NCBI RefSeq assembly: GCF_001039355.2
Contig: NW_019775569.1
Coordinates: forward strand, 315,197 to 379,196
Reading direction: 5' to 3'
Origin: Lingula anatina
Taxonomy: Eukaryota > Brachiopoda > Lingulata > Lingulida > Lingulidae
Length of the DNA: 64,000 nt
The notes beneath the pieces were generated by a model, which was not told the origin of the DNA, made no database searches, and saw nothing but the letters and a program-made list of their open reading frames with translations. This document shows, piece by piece, positions 14,201-25,700 of the stretch (positions within the stretch are counted from its first letter, which is position 1; each line of letters starts with the position of its first letter). The position numbers were made by a program, and so were the translations under genes.

Positions 14201-17200
14201 CACTACAGGTCACAGATATTTAGAAAATGTGACTAGCAAAGGTCTTCAGGCCTATGGAAGTTCAAAGTCACCATGCCAATATATGAAAAATGAATATCTC
14301 ACAAAAAAAAAAAAAAAAACGATGGTGACAACAAGGACAGACGCAGGTATCGATTATGTGTAGTTATGAATACTGATCGACACATATGTGTCTGTTCAGA
14401 AAAACAGTGAGAGGTATTTTGCCAAGAAAATAAAATCATCTTTAACTGATACACTGCTATCACTAAAAGTCTCCCTTTTGTGGACCAAATTATAACAGCC
14501 TTGCTGACTCTTTCTCTCTTAATCGAAGTCCAAAAAATTGTCGGTAGATGAAATAAGAGACCTTTGCCTTCGATCTCCCAACAATAAATAAATGCAATGC
14601 TGTACAACTAAGTATTTACAAATTTATGTCAGATTTTAAGGATTCACTAAAATCAATTCACAACTAAAAGAAGACCAGGCAAAGTTGCACAATGTTATTA
14701 AGCCAGTGAAAAGTTTCAACTGCATGTAATTCACAGAAAACTCAAAACTAAAAACCTCAAACTATTAAAAAAAATTGTCACTTATGATGTTTTATCAAAG
14801 AAATCTAAATCTAACTCATCTTTCAAAGCAATTTTTACTACAGCACAATTGAACGTCCTTTGTGGAAGTATTTCAGTGCACTTTGAATCAAACAAGTTAA
14901 CCAATTAATGAAGGGTCAATGATACTGATATACGTGAAAATTAAAATACCAAAATTTATTTTTATAAAGGTCAATTCATATAATTTGGTAAAAAAAATAT
15001 GCCATTATAAGCTTCCATTTATATTTTTAGAATAGTGTTTTTTATTCAGTGTTTATATACGATAACCATCATAACATGCATCACACTTTGGAAATCTTTC
15101 ATCTCCACATACCTGAGGAAATCTCATACATAACAGTTTGGTTGATACCCAGATCAGCATCATAAGCATGGATTGGTGGATGCACAAATAATGAATCAAG
15201 AGTTGTCTGGAAAAAGTAAAAACATCCTATTTTAGGCTAAATAAAAATAAACATGAAGTTAATTAAACTACCAAGAGAAGTTCTTAGTTTGATTATGTGA
15301 CAATGCATCACCAAAATAATACATATGCAAAATATAATAAAATTAAATCTTAAGACAATAACTAGAAGTAAAAGTCTGTATACAAGTTGTACAGTTGTTG
15401 GAGATAAGTCTTTTAACTGTCTTTAACATTTTTGTAAGTATCGACACCTTTAAATATTTCTATTTCTGAACATGCTAATCAAATCAATTGAATCAATTTT
15501 TCATAGCGTTAGACATATGCCATTTGTTCTGTATTATAATTATCATATTTTGAATGCAAATATCAGTGTAAAGAGTAAACATCTGTAACTCACATTTTCA
15601 AGTGCACTTAGTTCATAAAAATCCTTTTCAAAAACTGGGTTCAAGTCGTCTTCATCAATCACATTCACAACAAGTGTGGTGCTTGCTGATAACGTAGGGG
15701 TGCCATTATCCTGTAAAATTATAGGAAATTTTAATAGTGTTAAAAAACTATTTGAAAGCTGACAAAAAAAACTTTTAAATCCAGATTAAATCAATTTGTC
15801 AATCATAATAAACTACCAAATGTTCTTTAAATGCTTTAATAATTTTTATAACATCGCTAATAAAAAATCACTTAGATTCTATTACAGAGTAAGTTTCTAT
15901 TAAAAAGGATATGATAAATTGTGAATTATGTACCAATGCCCAAACAATTAGATTAAATGTTCTTATATCATTATCGTAATCTAGTTTCTTTATGAGCACT
16001 ATATTTCCATCAGCAGCAACTCCTCCTGTTCTGAAATAATCCTTCCAATTCTGAAATCCAAGAAAAAAGAGAACATATAAGATAATGAATAATGATCATT
16101 TTGCTGGTATCACACACATCCTACTTTTTATATATTTCCATTAAAACTGGTATTTTAAGACTGCTATTTCAAAAGATTAGGCCACACTTTTTTATTTTAT
16201 GGATGACATCCTCTGGGAACCCCGAAATCGGTGCGAGAGGGCGAAAAAAAAAAAAAAAAAACAGTCAAAAAAAAAATCTGCTTAAGTAAAGGAATGCTGT
16301 CAGTACACAGCTGGAAACACAAATTTACCACAGAAACATGTATCCAACTAACAATATGTCTTTATCCATGCTCTCAGAATATTAAAGCATTATGGACACT
16401 TCACAGAAATGTAAAAAAAAAATTAATACTACCAAATCTATTAAAGGTTATTTCAGTCGATGCCATTTTGTCTACTTCGACTCACTCGAAGCAGCCAAAC
16501 TGTTGGGTGGCCTGTCCGACCTTCAGCCCACCAAATACCTCGACGCCCACCTTACGTATAATTGTAAATAGGTGATATCTTAATACCCAATATCAATGGC
16601 ATATCAATCCAAAACAATGGCCCCCGTTCTCTTTATGACTTTAATTGTTGTGTAATTGGAAAGTAATCCTAGAGATGAATTTGACAGCAGAGGGGCCATA
16701 TTTCCATGTGACATAATATGCATGCGCAGAAAGCGCATTTTCCGGCAAATTCAACAATGACGTTTGCAACAACCGACTTCATTGGTGGTGTTTTTTTTTT
16801 TTTTTTTTCAGAGAACGGAAGAAAATCGGTGCGCGCGCAGGATGTCATCCATAAAAATAAAAAAGTGTGGCCTTACAATGACATGATAGTACTGTCAAAG
16901 AACATCATGGCGATTCAAGACAAACTTTATGTAAAATTTTTCAATAACTTACTGTTATGTTATATTCTTTAATCTCGCCAGTTTTATCAGTGTCATTTGC
17001 TTCGCCTTTGAAAGTAAAAACTACATTGTCCACCGTTTGTAGCTGAATAAAAAACAAAATTTCAGTTAAAAGGGAACTTTACCCAAATGCCACCTTATTA
17101 ATGGGTAAATAAATGCACGGAATCTTAATGCATTTAAATTATAATTTCTTTTCTTATTGCTGCTGAAATTAAAAAAAAAAAGATAACTGTCTTTGTGTAT

Positions 17201-17352
17201 TGTGAATAAACAAGCCATGTATTAAGTTTCATGAGTTGATAAGAAAGATGAGAAGAAAAGCTCACCTCTGACACATTTGCATAATAGACTGGTTGTGTAA
17301 ACTTGGGTGGGTTTTCATTAACATCTTCAACTGTGATAAATAAAAGCGCGGA
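11222..17352 (-). CDS. Cadherin-repeat gene, ten-exon block 2 (paralogous or allelic copy)
   Basis: Ten exons: 17266-17352, 16953-17042, 15934-16050, 15594-15710, 15113-15206, 13707-13819, 13109-13288, 12525-12659, 11703-11864 and 11222-11427. Nine have the same length as their counterpart in block 1; the second is one codon shorter (90 against 93 bp). Products are nearly identical at the 3' end (for example ASDPDDG, DVNDNSPVF) and drift toward the 5' end: the first exon reads VEDVNENPPKF here against GNVNDNPPSF in block 1. Introns are also alignable up to the single N at 10881. No further cadherin exon was found upstream as far as 30 kb, so the gene's 5' end is missing, lies behind a very long intron, or is lost at a scaffold error. 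Confidence 0.85.
14318..14410 (+). repeat. HINE/pearl-like terminal fragment in block 2 intron
   Basis: Contains the gacagacgcaggt module and a cacatatgtgtctgttcag half-hairpin seen at the ends of the larger element copies at 21.9 and 40.0 kb. A poly(A) run precedes it, and the upstream core present at 6020-6110 in block 1 is missing. Confidence 0.4.
16180..16872. mobile_element. Harbinger-like TIR MITE in cadherin intron (block 2)
   Basis: Left end ggccacacttttttatttta and the continuing tggatgacatcct are mirrored at the right end, giving an imperfect inverted repeat of about 34 bp over a 693-bp element. Both flanks carry TTA (gatta before, ttaca after), compatible with the 3-bp TWA target duplication of PIF/Harbinger elements, and ends beginning GGCC are also common in that group. 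Short open stretches inside show no recognisable domain, so it is probably non-autonomous. It occupies the same intron as the unrelated insertion 7859-9898 of block 1. Confidence 0.65.
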
Positions 17353-17359
17353 CTGAAAT

Positions 17360-18320
17360 AAACAAACAAAAATTAAGTAACTGATAAAAGGAGAAGCAAC
17401 AAACTGTAGAAATAATAAATGTTATGGATTAAATTTCAACAAGAAAACCACCTTGCTGATAATTAAATAATCATGTACACATCCACCTGCCTCCTAAACA
17501 CAAATTGGTGAATAGTAAATCTTGTTTAGTTTTACACAAGGCAGCAAAGCTGTCAATTATTCAGACAAAAAGCAGAAAACGATGATGAAATTATACATTA
17601 TGCTTAACAGCAAAGTCAATGCCAAAAATTTTACTTTGAACAGCAAGTAATATGAATGTAAATAAAATGTACAACTAGCATAAGGCTTTGGGCCCATGCA
17701 AGTTTAAGTTCACACTTTGAAAATGCCAGAACAAGAAAAAATGAAAACCCAATCAAGCTAGTTTCCAAATAATAAAAAACACAGTTTTCTTTTCATGTTT
17801 GTGGTGGCAGTGCACAAAGCACCGGGTAGTTTTTTTGTCATTTTTAATGCAATACTACATAATGATTAATGGCATAATCACCACCTACTTTTTATTATCT
17901 ACTATACATACGGTAATATGCCAAACAATTCGACCAAGATTAATTATTTAATTTCATGGAAATGTCAGTTTGGTCGAATTGATTAAAATACAGCAATGGA
18001 AACCTTTTATATTGTCGGATTGTCGGGCCAAAATGTCCATCTTTCCGGAAGTATTGCACTTACTGTGTGTCAGATCACATTTCGGAGTATCATACCCCAG
18101 AACAAATTTTGTAGGACAACCGGGGGCTCATCATTATAGCGATTTTACAACAATCGTTTACTATCCAATCAAGGTGACAGCCAAGCGTGGGCTCATCCTG
18201 TCGGTGTATTGACTGATACTCCGAAATGCGACCTGAAACACACCTTGAAAACGGGTAGTGTGGTCCGATATACCGGTTAATTCAGGATCCTTATGTGCAG
18301 AGTCTGGTAGTTAGGTAGGC
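17360..18320. other. Intergenic or long-intron sequence without recognised feature
   Basis: AT-rich sequence. Weak similarity to 10374-10460 suggests it starts as the intron upstream of the last cadherin block. The 80-codon open frame at 17970-18212 shows no domain and lies in AT-rich sequence, so I do not call it a gene. Confidence 0.4.
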
Positions 18321-18324
18321 CTGT

Positions 18325-20437
18325 CGGCTGTTTCACGATCAGGGGTACAAAATAGGGGTCACATTGAGAGAAAAATGAACTCTGATGCATTTGTTTAATT
18401 TTGTAACAGATAAAAAGAATAACATCTTAACTATGATATCTACAAATTTTAGAGCAAAAGATTAATTACTTTTTGTGCTACGCTCAAATTAACAGAACGC
18501 CCCTTAGACTATGATCTGGGGGTACGGACACTACACATTCATGTAACTGATGCTTTTGTAACTGAAATATCATATTGTTTACCAGTTATTTTTGCCAAAA
18601 GTCTAAAAAATGTCAACTAAAGATATAACAGCAGTACTTTAACCAAAAGGATACAAGTACATGTATTAACCAAAGAGTTTTTTAGAGAAACACCACAGCA
18701 CGTTTTTCAGCAGATGCTGGAGCTTGGTTGTGTGTCATTCAGTGTGACTTTCATTCACCAGACTTTAATTTTAACTTTCCTTTCTGTTGCTTGACCTTTT
18801 TTATCTATTCATTTTTTTTTTGTTTCAGTCTTGATTCCTGTTTTTGGAGTCTTTTCTCCTTTTTCATCTCTCGTTAATTTGCACCTCTTGTTCTACTGTA
18901 TTCAGGATTGTTGGGTTTCTGCTTCTCCTTAACTCTCTGTCAGTATGCCCTAATTTCTTCTCTTTACTTTAGTCTTTCTTGCTGGGCCAGCCTAGGATGA
19001 TTCTTCTTTTTTCTTCTATGCTATGTTACGTGCATTCAACGTCTTCCTTACGTGCTTCAGCAAGATTATTAGCATCTTTTCAGAAATTAGCTCTTTGACA
19101 TCTTTTTTTTTTTTTTCAAAATTATTTTTTGCTGAAAGTAAAATATTCAGGACCCCTTTTTCTTTTCCTATTTGGCTTTTTATTTATTGTCATCCATATT
19201 TGATACTTCATTAACTGAGAGTATAATAAATGTACTGTTAATTATTCATGTATTGAAGTGTTCGTACCCCCTCAAAATATATCATATACATTAATCCATA
19301 GAATATTAATCCATAAACAATTTATTATTTTGCAATTAGCTATATTTGGCAATATATTCAAACCAATATTGTTCATTTTGAATGCAAAGAGTAGCATCTT
19401 TACTGATATTATTTCTTTGCCAAATCTCTTGCCTGACTCTAATTAATCAGTATCACTTTATCGAATATATATTTATATATTTATATATATTTATATTTAT
19501 ATATATATTTATTTATACATATATATTTATATACAATGTTTTTTCTAAACATCATAAGACAAGAATGCATTTTATATAGTCTAAAACAATATTTTGCATC
19601 ATATTTTGAAGTTTAATCTTCATTGATATGTAGCCAGTTATCCAATGGTTAATGTATAACTTGGGGGTACGGACACTACAGTAGGGGTATGGACAATACA
19701 TTTGGCACCAAATTTTGCATATCTTTTCATAATAAGGGGTAATGTGCTATTTTCTTCCTGCAAAATAAATGTCAGTGTAGACATTATAGAATAATAAAAT
19801 CAGAATATGCTGTGATTCCTAAATAAAATAGATAGGGGGGCACGGACACTACAAAAAGTAGGAGACACCAAGGTGCTCATGATTATAAATGCCATAGCAT
19901 TAATAATAATGGTTACATATGCACAACTCCTTTCTTATGTTTAAGTCATAACATGGTAAATTCATCTTATTATCACGTAGGTGATTTCAAAGTAATATTT
20001 GGCCTTATCAAATATGTTTTTCATTGCATTAACAAAAATAAGTAAAATGTGTACAAAAGCCTGTTTCAGCAAAATGGTTAAAATAAATTTTTTCTCAGAA
20101 TATATCTTTGGAAGAACCTGCTAGAAGAGAAGACATATGTTGTGGGAATTATATACCAATATCATATTCACCATAAATCATTGACATAAAGAGCTAGTGC
20201 ATCATATTTATGACCCAAGTTGCAAATGACCCATCGTAACAGCTAGAAATAGGTACTTTTGGACACATAATTGGCCATATTTTTGTAAATTGTAGTCCGA
20301 TTATTATAATTCTTTTTTTATTTTGCTCCTATGAACGGTGTCTTTGATATCAGTCTATCAGCAATCTCCAATCATAAATATTAAATTTATCAGACACTTT
20401 AATTGTTTAATTGTTCACCCTGATTGTGAAACAGCCG
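18325..20437. mobile_element. Degenerate 2.1-kb DNA transposon with 22-bp TIRs
   Basis: The left end cggctgtttcacgatcaggg and the right end ccctgattgtgaaacagccg are inverted repeats with about two mismatches over 22 bp. Inside, a subterminal motif close to gggggtacggacactaca occurs at about 18520 and 19662, with shorter or variant copies near 19683 and 19836. Subterminal repeated GGGGTA-type motifs are typical of pogo/Tc1-like and related elements in aquatic invertebrates. The pyrimidine-rich stretch 18780-19030 reads on the minus strand as Lys/Glu-rich codons broken by stops, resembling the basic tail of a dead transposase. No intact catalytic domain is visible. Confidence 0.55.
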
Positions 20438-20740
20438 TGTGTTATCATGACTAGCAGTTTTTCGTCTAGGCAAAGGTTGCATAGGTGCTGATTTCTCCTT
20501 TGTGGTGCTGACTTTTTAATGACGTCCCATCTAATGTCATACTCAGTGTTACTTTTTTTTAAAGTCATTATTATATTAAGTCATTATGATAGTCTGAACA
20601 TAGTGAAGGATTGGATTTGAGTTTATTTACATTTTTTACACTTTATTGCACAATACTAGATAATACCATCATTTGTCAATAAATATTTAACAATTCTGTA
20701 AAGATGCTTAAAATATCAAAAGAATACTTTTACATATCTA

Positions 20741-20940
20741 ACTAGAGGATCAGAGAGGCGATACTGCCTCCGGCTATAGTACCACCAGCTGGAGCAAGCG
20801 CATTCATATGGAACCCTCCCCCCCCAAAAAGAAAGAGACACCACCACCAGTCTTGTGCCTGACAAGCTCTATAAAATGCAATCAACAAGAATTCTCAACA
20901 TATGCAAAAAAAAAAAAAAAAACAAGGCAGCAAAGCTGTC

Positions 20941-20971
<31 letters not shown>

Positions 20972-20987
20972 CAAAAAAAGTAAATTT
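20741..20987. repeat. Repeat end and poly(A)-rich gap margin
   Basis: Begins with ctagaggatcagagaggcga, which also forms the last bases before the single N at 10881. It is followed by C- and A-homopolymer runs leading into the N gap at 20988-21011. It is probably the edge of a dispersed repeat; the family is not recognised. Confidence 0.5.
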
Positions 20988-21011
20988 NNNNNNNNNNNNN
21001 NNNNNNNNNNN

Positions 21012-21890
21012 TAAAAAGTGAAAAAACAGCATAACTACTAAAACAATGGCCCGATTATACTAATTTTCAAACTCAACCTGCATTTTAGTAAGATTGACCA
21101 CTCCTGTGAGTTTAATGACAATTGGTCTATCTGTTTTTCTTATATTCTGTTTACAGTGTTGCATATATGCTAAAAAGTGAAAAAACAGCATAACTACTAA
21201 AACAATGGCCCGATTATACTAATTTTCAAACTCAACCTGCATTTTAGTAAGATTGACCACTCCTGTGAGTTTAATGACAATTGGTCTATCTGTTTTTCTT
21301 ATATTCTGTTTACAGTGTTGCATATATGCTAAAAAGTGAAAAAACAGCATAACTACTAAAACAATGGCCCGATTATACTAATTTTCAAACTCAACCTGCA
21401 TTTTAGTAAGATTGACCACTCCTGTGAGTTTAATGACAATTGGTCTATCTGTTTTTCTTATATTGTGTTTACAGTGTTGCATATATGCTAAAAAGTGAAA
21501 AAACAGCATAACTACTAAAATAGTGGCCCGATCATGCCGATTTCGAACTTGACCTGTGTTTTAGTAAGATTGATTACTCCTGTGAGTTTCATGACAACAG
21601 GCCTATCGGTTTTCCTTAAAATGTGTTAACAGGGTTGCATATATGCTGAAAAGTGAAAAAACAGCATAACTTCTACAATAATGGCCCGATCATGCTGATT
21701 TTCGAACTTGACCTGTGTTTTATGAATATTCATCAGCTCTGTAAATATAAAGCCAAAAAGTAAAACTGCCCTCCACTTATCGTGTTAACAAGGAAAGTGC
21801 ACGGCGCCGGCATCGGCATCGGCGACGACGGCGACGACAGACGCAGGTGATGGCAATATGTACAGACACATCTGTGTCTGTACATAAAAA
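21012..21890 (+). mobile_element. HINE/pearl-like element with 159-bp tandem core
   Basis: The core unit restarts at 21012, 21171, 21330, 21489 and 21647 (period 159, last 158). The first three or four units are almost identical and the last ones diverge, grading into a unique tail. The tail carries a (gac/ggc) trinucleotide-rich tract and gacagacgcaggtgatgg, then a perfect hairpin at 21858-21885: 13-nt arms atgtacagacaca and tgtgtctgtacat around a 2-nt centre. A tandem ~160-bp core, a microsatellite and a short terminal hairpin is the layout described for bivalve pearl elements and Helentron-associated interspersed elements. It is non-coding. Further copies lie at 36779-37480 (inverted) and 39885-40030. 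Confidence 0.7.
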
Positions 21891-22565
21891 AGAATGTTAA
21901 AGGTCAGTTTCAAGGTCATAGTTAAATTGCCAGTATATGACTTACTTTTCAAGTTCAATAGTAACTATGGCCGTATCTCTGCTAATGTTATTTCACATTT
22001 TATTTTCACCACAGAATATTGTGATGTTGTACTTTTTGGTATAGTGCAATGCCAAAACCGTACCAAAAACAAAAATGGACACCACCTTCAGTATTGTACT
22101 TGACAAGTTATTCAAAATGCAAAAAACAAAAGGTCTCTAGCATTAACAGTTCCAGAATTAGAGAGATTTTCAGTTTCGGTATCATGAAGATGCACCAATT
22201 GACCCCAAAGTCCCAAAGATGAAAGGAGTCCCTAATTGTAACCCCTCACTATAATACGAGAGCTTAGGTCTGTGTAGTTTCCAAAAATTGGCACAAATAA
22301 TTTTTTTTTTTTTTTTTGCAGAAAAGTCCCATTTTAAGAAAATTTTGGCATGTTTGACCTTGAAATAAAGATCAAAAGTCAAATCCAAGGGCATATTTGG
22401 AATCTCCACATATGATTTTCAGTCAGACTTCTATAGTAATTTTTCTCATAATTCCTTTGATTTGGGAGATATTTGGCATTGAATTTTCAAAAATTTTGAC
22501 AAGGGTGTGTTTCAACGAGCGGTATGCCCAGGCAATGCAGTGACTGAGACAAAAATAACAGGGGG

Positions 22566-22790
22566 TTCAAGTTGAGATTATATGTGACCTAAATCCAAGA
22601 GATGGGGACATGGGTCCTTGCAGTCTAGGAGGAGAAGCGGTAACAGTGACTTGTATCTGGCGCCAGTACGCGGAGCCGGCGGAGCCGCAGGAGCTGGCGG
22701 AGCCGTACGTACTAAAACCATGAGTACCGCCAGCGTACACGCTGGTGGTACTAATAAATATCTTCAAGCTTTCCATTCAATCTATGTATA
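22566..22790 (+). other. GC-rich coding-like island, unassigned
   Basis: A GC-rich patch inside AT-rich sequence. One plus-strand frame stays open for about 65 codons from 22590, and is Gly/Ala-rich in the middle (VRGAGGAAGAGGAV). The other strand also has a 69-codon frame beginning in the same place. The openness follows partly from short GGAGCCGGC-type repeats, so this may be a low-complexity exon, part of a repeat, or nothing. No splice context settles it. Confidence 0.2.
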
Positions 22791-22799
22791 AATTTCAAC

Positions 22800-25700
22800 A
22801 TAAACTGAAATTCTTAAAAGAAACGTCCTTTCTCTTCATACAGGCAGACTTGGGAAAGCAGGCTGCTGCTACATACAATATAAGTAATATTCACATAACT
22901 TGGCTAGTTAACAGTCTTCTCTCTGCCGCAACACAGATTATCTTCAAAAATTGCTGTTATTTACAAATCGGCTCAGTGCACTTAAACTGCTGGATGATAT
23001 AATCTCACCAGTGCACTGCTTTCCAAATTGGCACTTAAAATTTATTCCAGGTGCAATCACCACTTTCCCCTCACTAGATTTGAATTTCAAGGCTTAAATC
23101 CACAGTGTTATGATAAGATATAAGGTAGTTTGACAGTTAATCATTTCTTTGTGCACTTTTCTTATTCCCACAAGTTATTAATTAATTCTATTTTATGTCT
23201 TTTTGGTTATCTTGTTCATCTCATATCATGTTAGTAATCTAAAGTGTTCTTATTCTACCCTCATTTAATGGTGTTAATTCCCTGGATGTAAATGAAAGTC
23301 TAAAGTTACGTTTTAATAAACTTTTTATACAAGTTTTGACTTACAGATTTTATATAAGAAGGGCAGATCATTTATATGCATCTCTTGGGTGTTTTTGTTG
23401 TCTATTTTTACATAAAAACAGTAACAATGTATGATAATCTTTGATCAGTCTACACAATTTTCCACGTCTCTGGCTCTGACTCAGACAGGAGTCGCCTTAT
23501 TTACCATGGTGCTGTAAATAATTGACATACATAGAATACATATGAGAGACAGTGTTGAATATACTTTATTGAGACACTAATCAAATACTATTAGTAAAAT
23601 TATCATGTTTTTTGTTTAATTTTTATCAAAAGTCCCCAGAGTAACTCTCTATATATATATAACTATTATTATTCACCCAAAGTAAACCTAAATGACACAT
23701 CTTATTACAAAATGATAATTTGGCACTCCCATATATTACACACAAGACAAAAGAGACTCTTATAGATTATAATTCACCAAGCAACATACCTTCAAGATTT
23801 AACTGCCTAACACCAATGGGTTTAACCACTGACCCAGCACAGGTCCGTTAGCTCATTATAATTCATCCAAATCAAGGTGAAGAGAGAGAAATTAGCCTCT
23901 AGTGGGGCCTGGCAGATAGGAAACTATATCCTCCATTACACAAAGCTCAGCAGGTTATAGATTTGAACAATTCTGCCTGGTAGACAGTTTTAATTGGGCA
24001 GGTTATAATCACCTGAAGCATATGAGACCTGAGAATGAAATAATTATTAACAAAGGTTTTATTTCTTTATCAGTGCTTGTACTAGTAGTTGCCATCCAAT
24101 ACCACCCTATTGTAAGACGTCGTAATTTCTGCTTGTTCCACTCAAGAAGGACTCAGTGTTGATTTTCTCACTACTGAACCTATTTATATAATATGGTCCA
24201 TTATTTATCGAACAAATTTTAAGTGTGCCAATTAAGGCTGCTTTAACAGGAACCCAAGTGCACTTTTTGAAGAGCCACACCCTCGAGGCCCTCCCAGTGC
24301 TGTGCTGTCAAGTAGCCTTGTCTCACAGAAACTGAGCAATGTGTCCACGATTACACCTGAACCATTCTACCAAGAAAGCAGTTATCTAATCAAACTAGAG
24401 CAATTTTAGTGTACTTAGTAGTTTCAATTTATGATTCCATGCAGTGTTTACCAAAAGAGCTGTGTCAGGTGATAACATTTTCTCACATATCTCAACCTCG
24501 TTGAAATTATTTCCAATCGCTTAAAGGTCCCTTGAACTCATACATGCCTAGAAACCACTTATGAATAATGTGGCAGTTAAATTCATTCAAGGCTGGAAAG
24601 CACTCTTTTGAATAAGCTAGGTTAACCTGAATTGGGCAACGTAGTTTCATTGTTACCCAACAATTCAAGTTGTGAAGTCAGGAAAACATTCCAAACATCA
24701 CTGTTCTTTCTTTCAGGAGATCAATAACAAGAGAAGACTCTATTGAATTTCAATGACAGTGTAAATGCTGAGGTTTCACTCATCACAACACATCAAAACC
24801 CATCCACATCAATAAAATGTGAAGCCATGATGTGAAAAAAAGCTTTTAAAAAAACTTAATACAAAAACTTAAATTCAATAAAATGAAATGAATTAAGTTT
24901 AAATGCAAGAATATATAGTCAAATAATAAAATGAAGATCTCTTCCCCTATTTATGAACCTCAATCATCACTGGTATTGTCAGGTGTGGCAAAGAATCCAT
25001 AAAAAATACCATAATAAATGACTCCTGTGTGTGTCATTTGTGGTCACCACAGTGTATCAAAAATAGGACAGGTCTAAAATTGTATAGTAAGCAGCAGCAA
25101 CCCATGTATGTCTTGTTTGATGCAAGCAGTAGCAGAAAGATTAGGATCTTACAGAAACACCTTGGTCCGTTGAGCTGCTAAGCACCCACGACAAATCTCA
25201 ACTTTTATCATTGCTCTTCTGTATCTAATACTTCTGACGTTATATAACTAAACAGAAAATAAATAATTTTGAGTTTTATTTAGATAATGATCCTGAATAA
25301 TCCTTTACTTTGCAGAAAATCTCCTATAGATTATGAAGTCCTACATATATATAAACACACTTGTCGAACAGTGCACATTAACAATAGGCAGGTCGCCTGG
25401 CAAGATATTTGCGGTTCAATGAATCACAGATATGCTTCACTCAAATGCACAACTACTGCGCCATTAACATTAATATTATTCCTAATAAACTCACCTGACT
25501 TCTCCCTATTAAGTCGCTACATAATATGCTTTTCAAATGATTCAGTGTTATTCTAAACTTTATGAATCCCGTTATCTACACTATCTATACACGGCACGTG
25601 GCTACCAGGGTATATATGTACAGTGTTAAGTCACAGGGTTGAAGGTGCAGCGCGGCTGAATGGACATTATACCTGTGTGCTAAATTCTATAGTCAATCAC

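Noticed and set aside
21012-21650. CRISPR-like array
   Set aside because: The 159-bp units are contiguous with no unique spacers, the host is eukaryotic, and the tail matches a dispersed element found twice more in the window.
22182-22409. 75-codon minus-strand frame
   Set aside because: Contains a poly-Lys run from an A/T homopolymer and has no domain, start context or splice sites.
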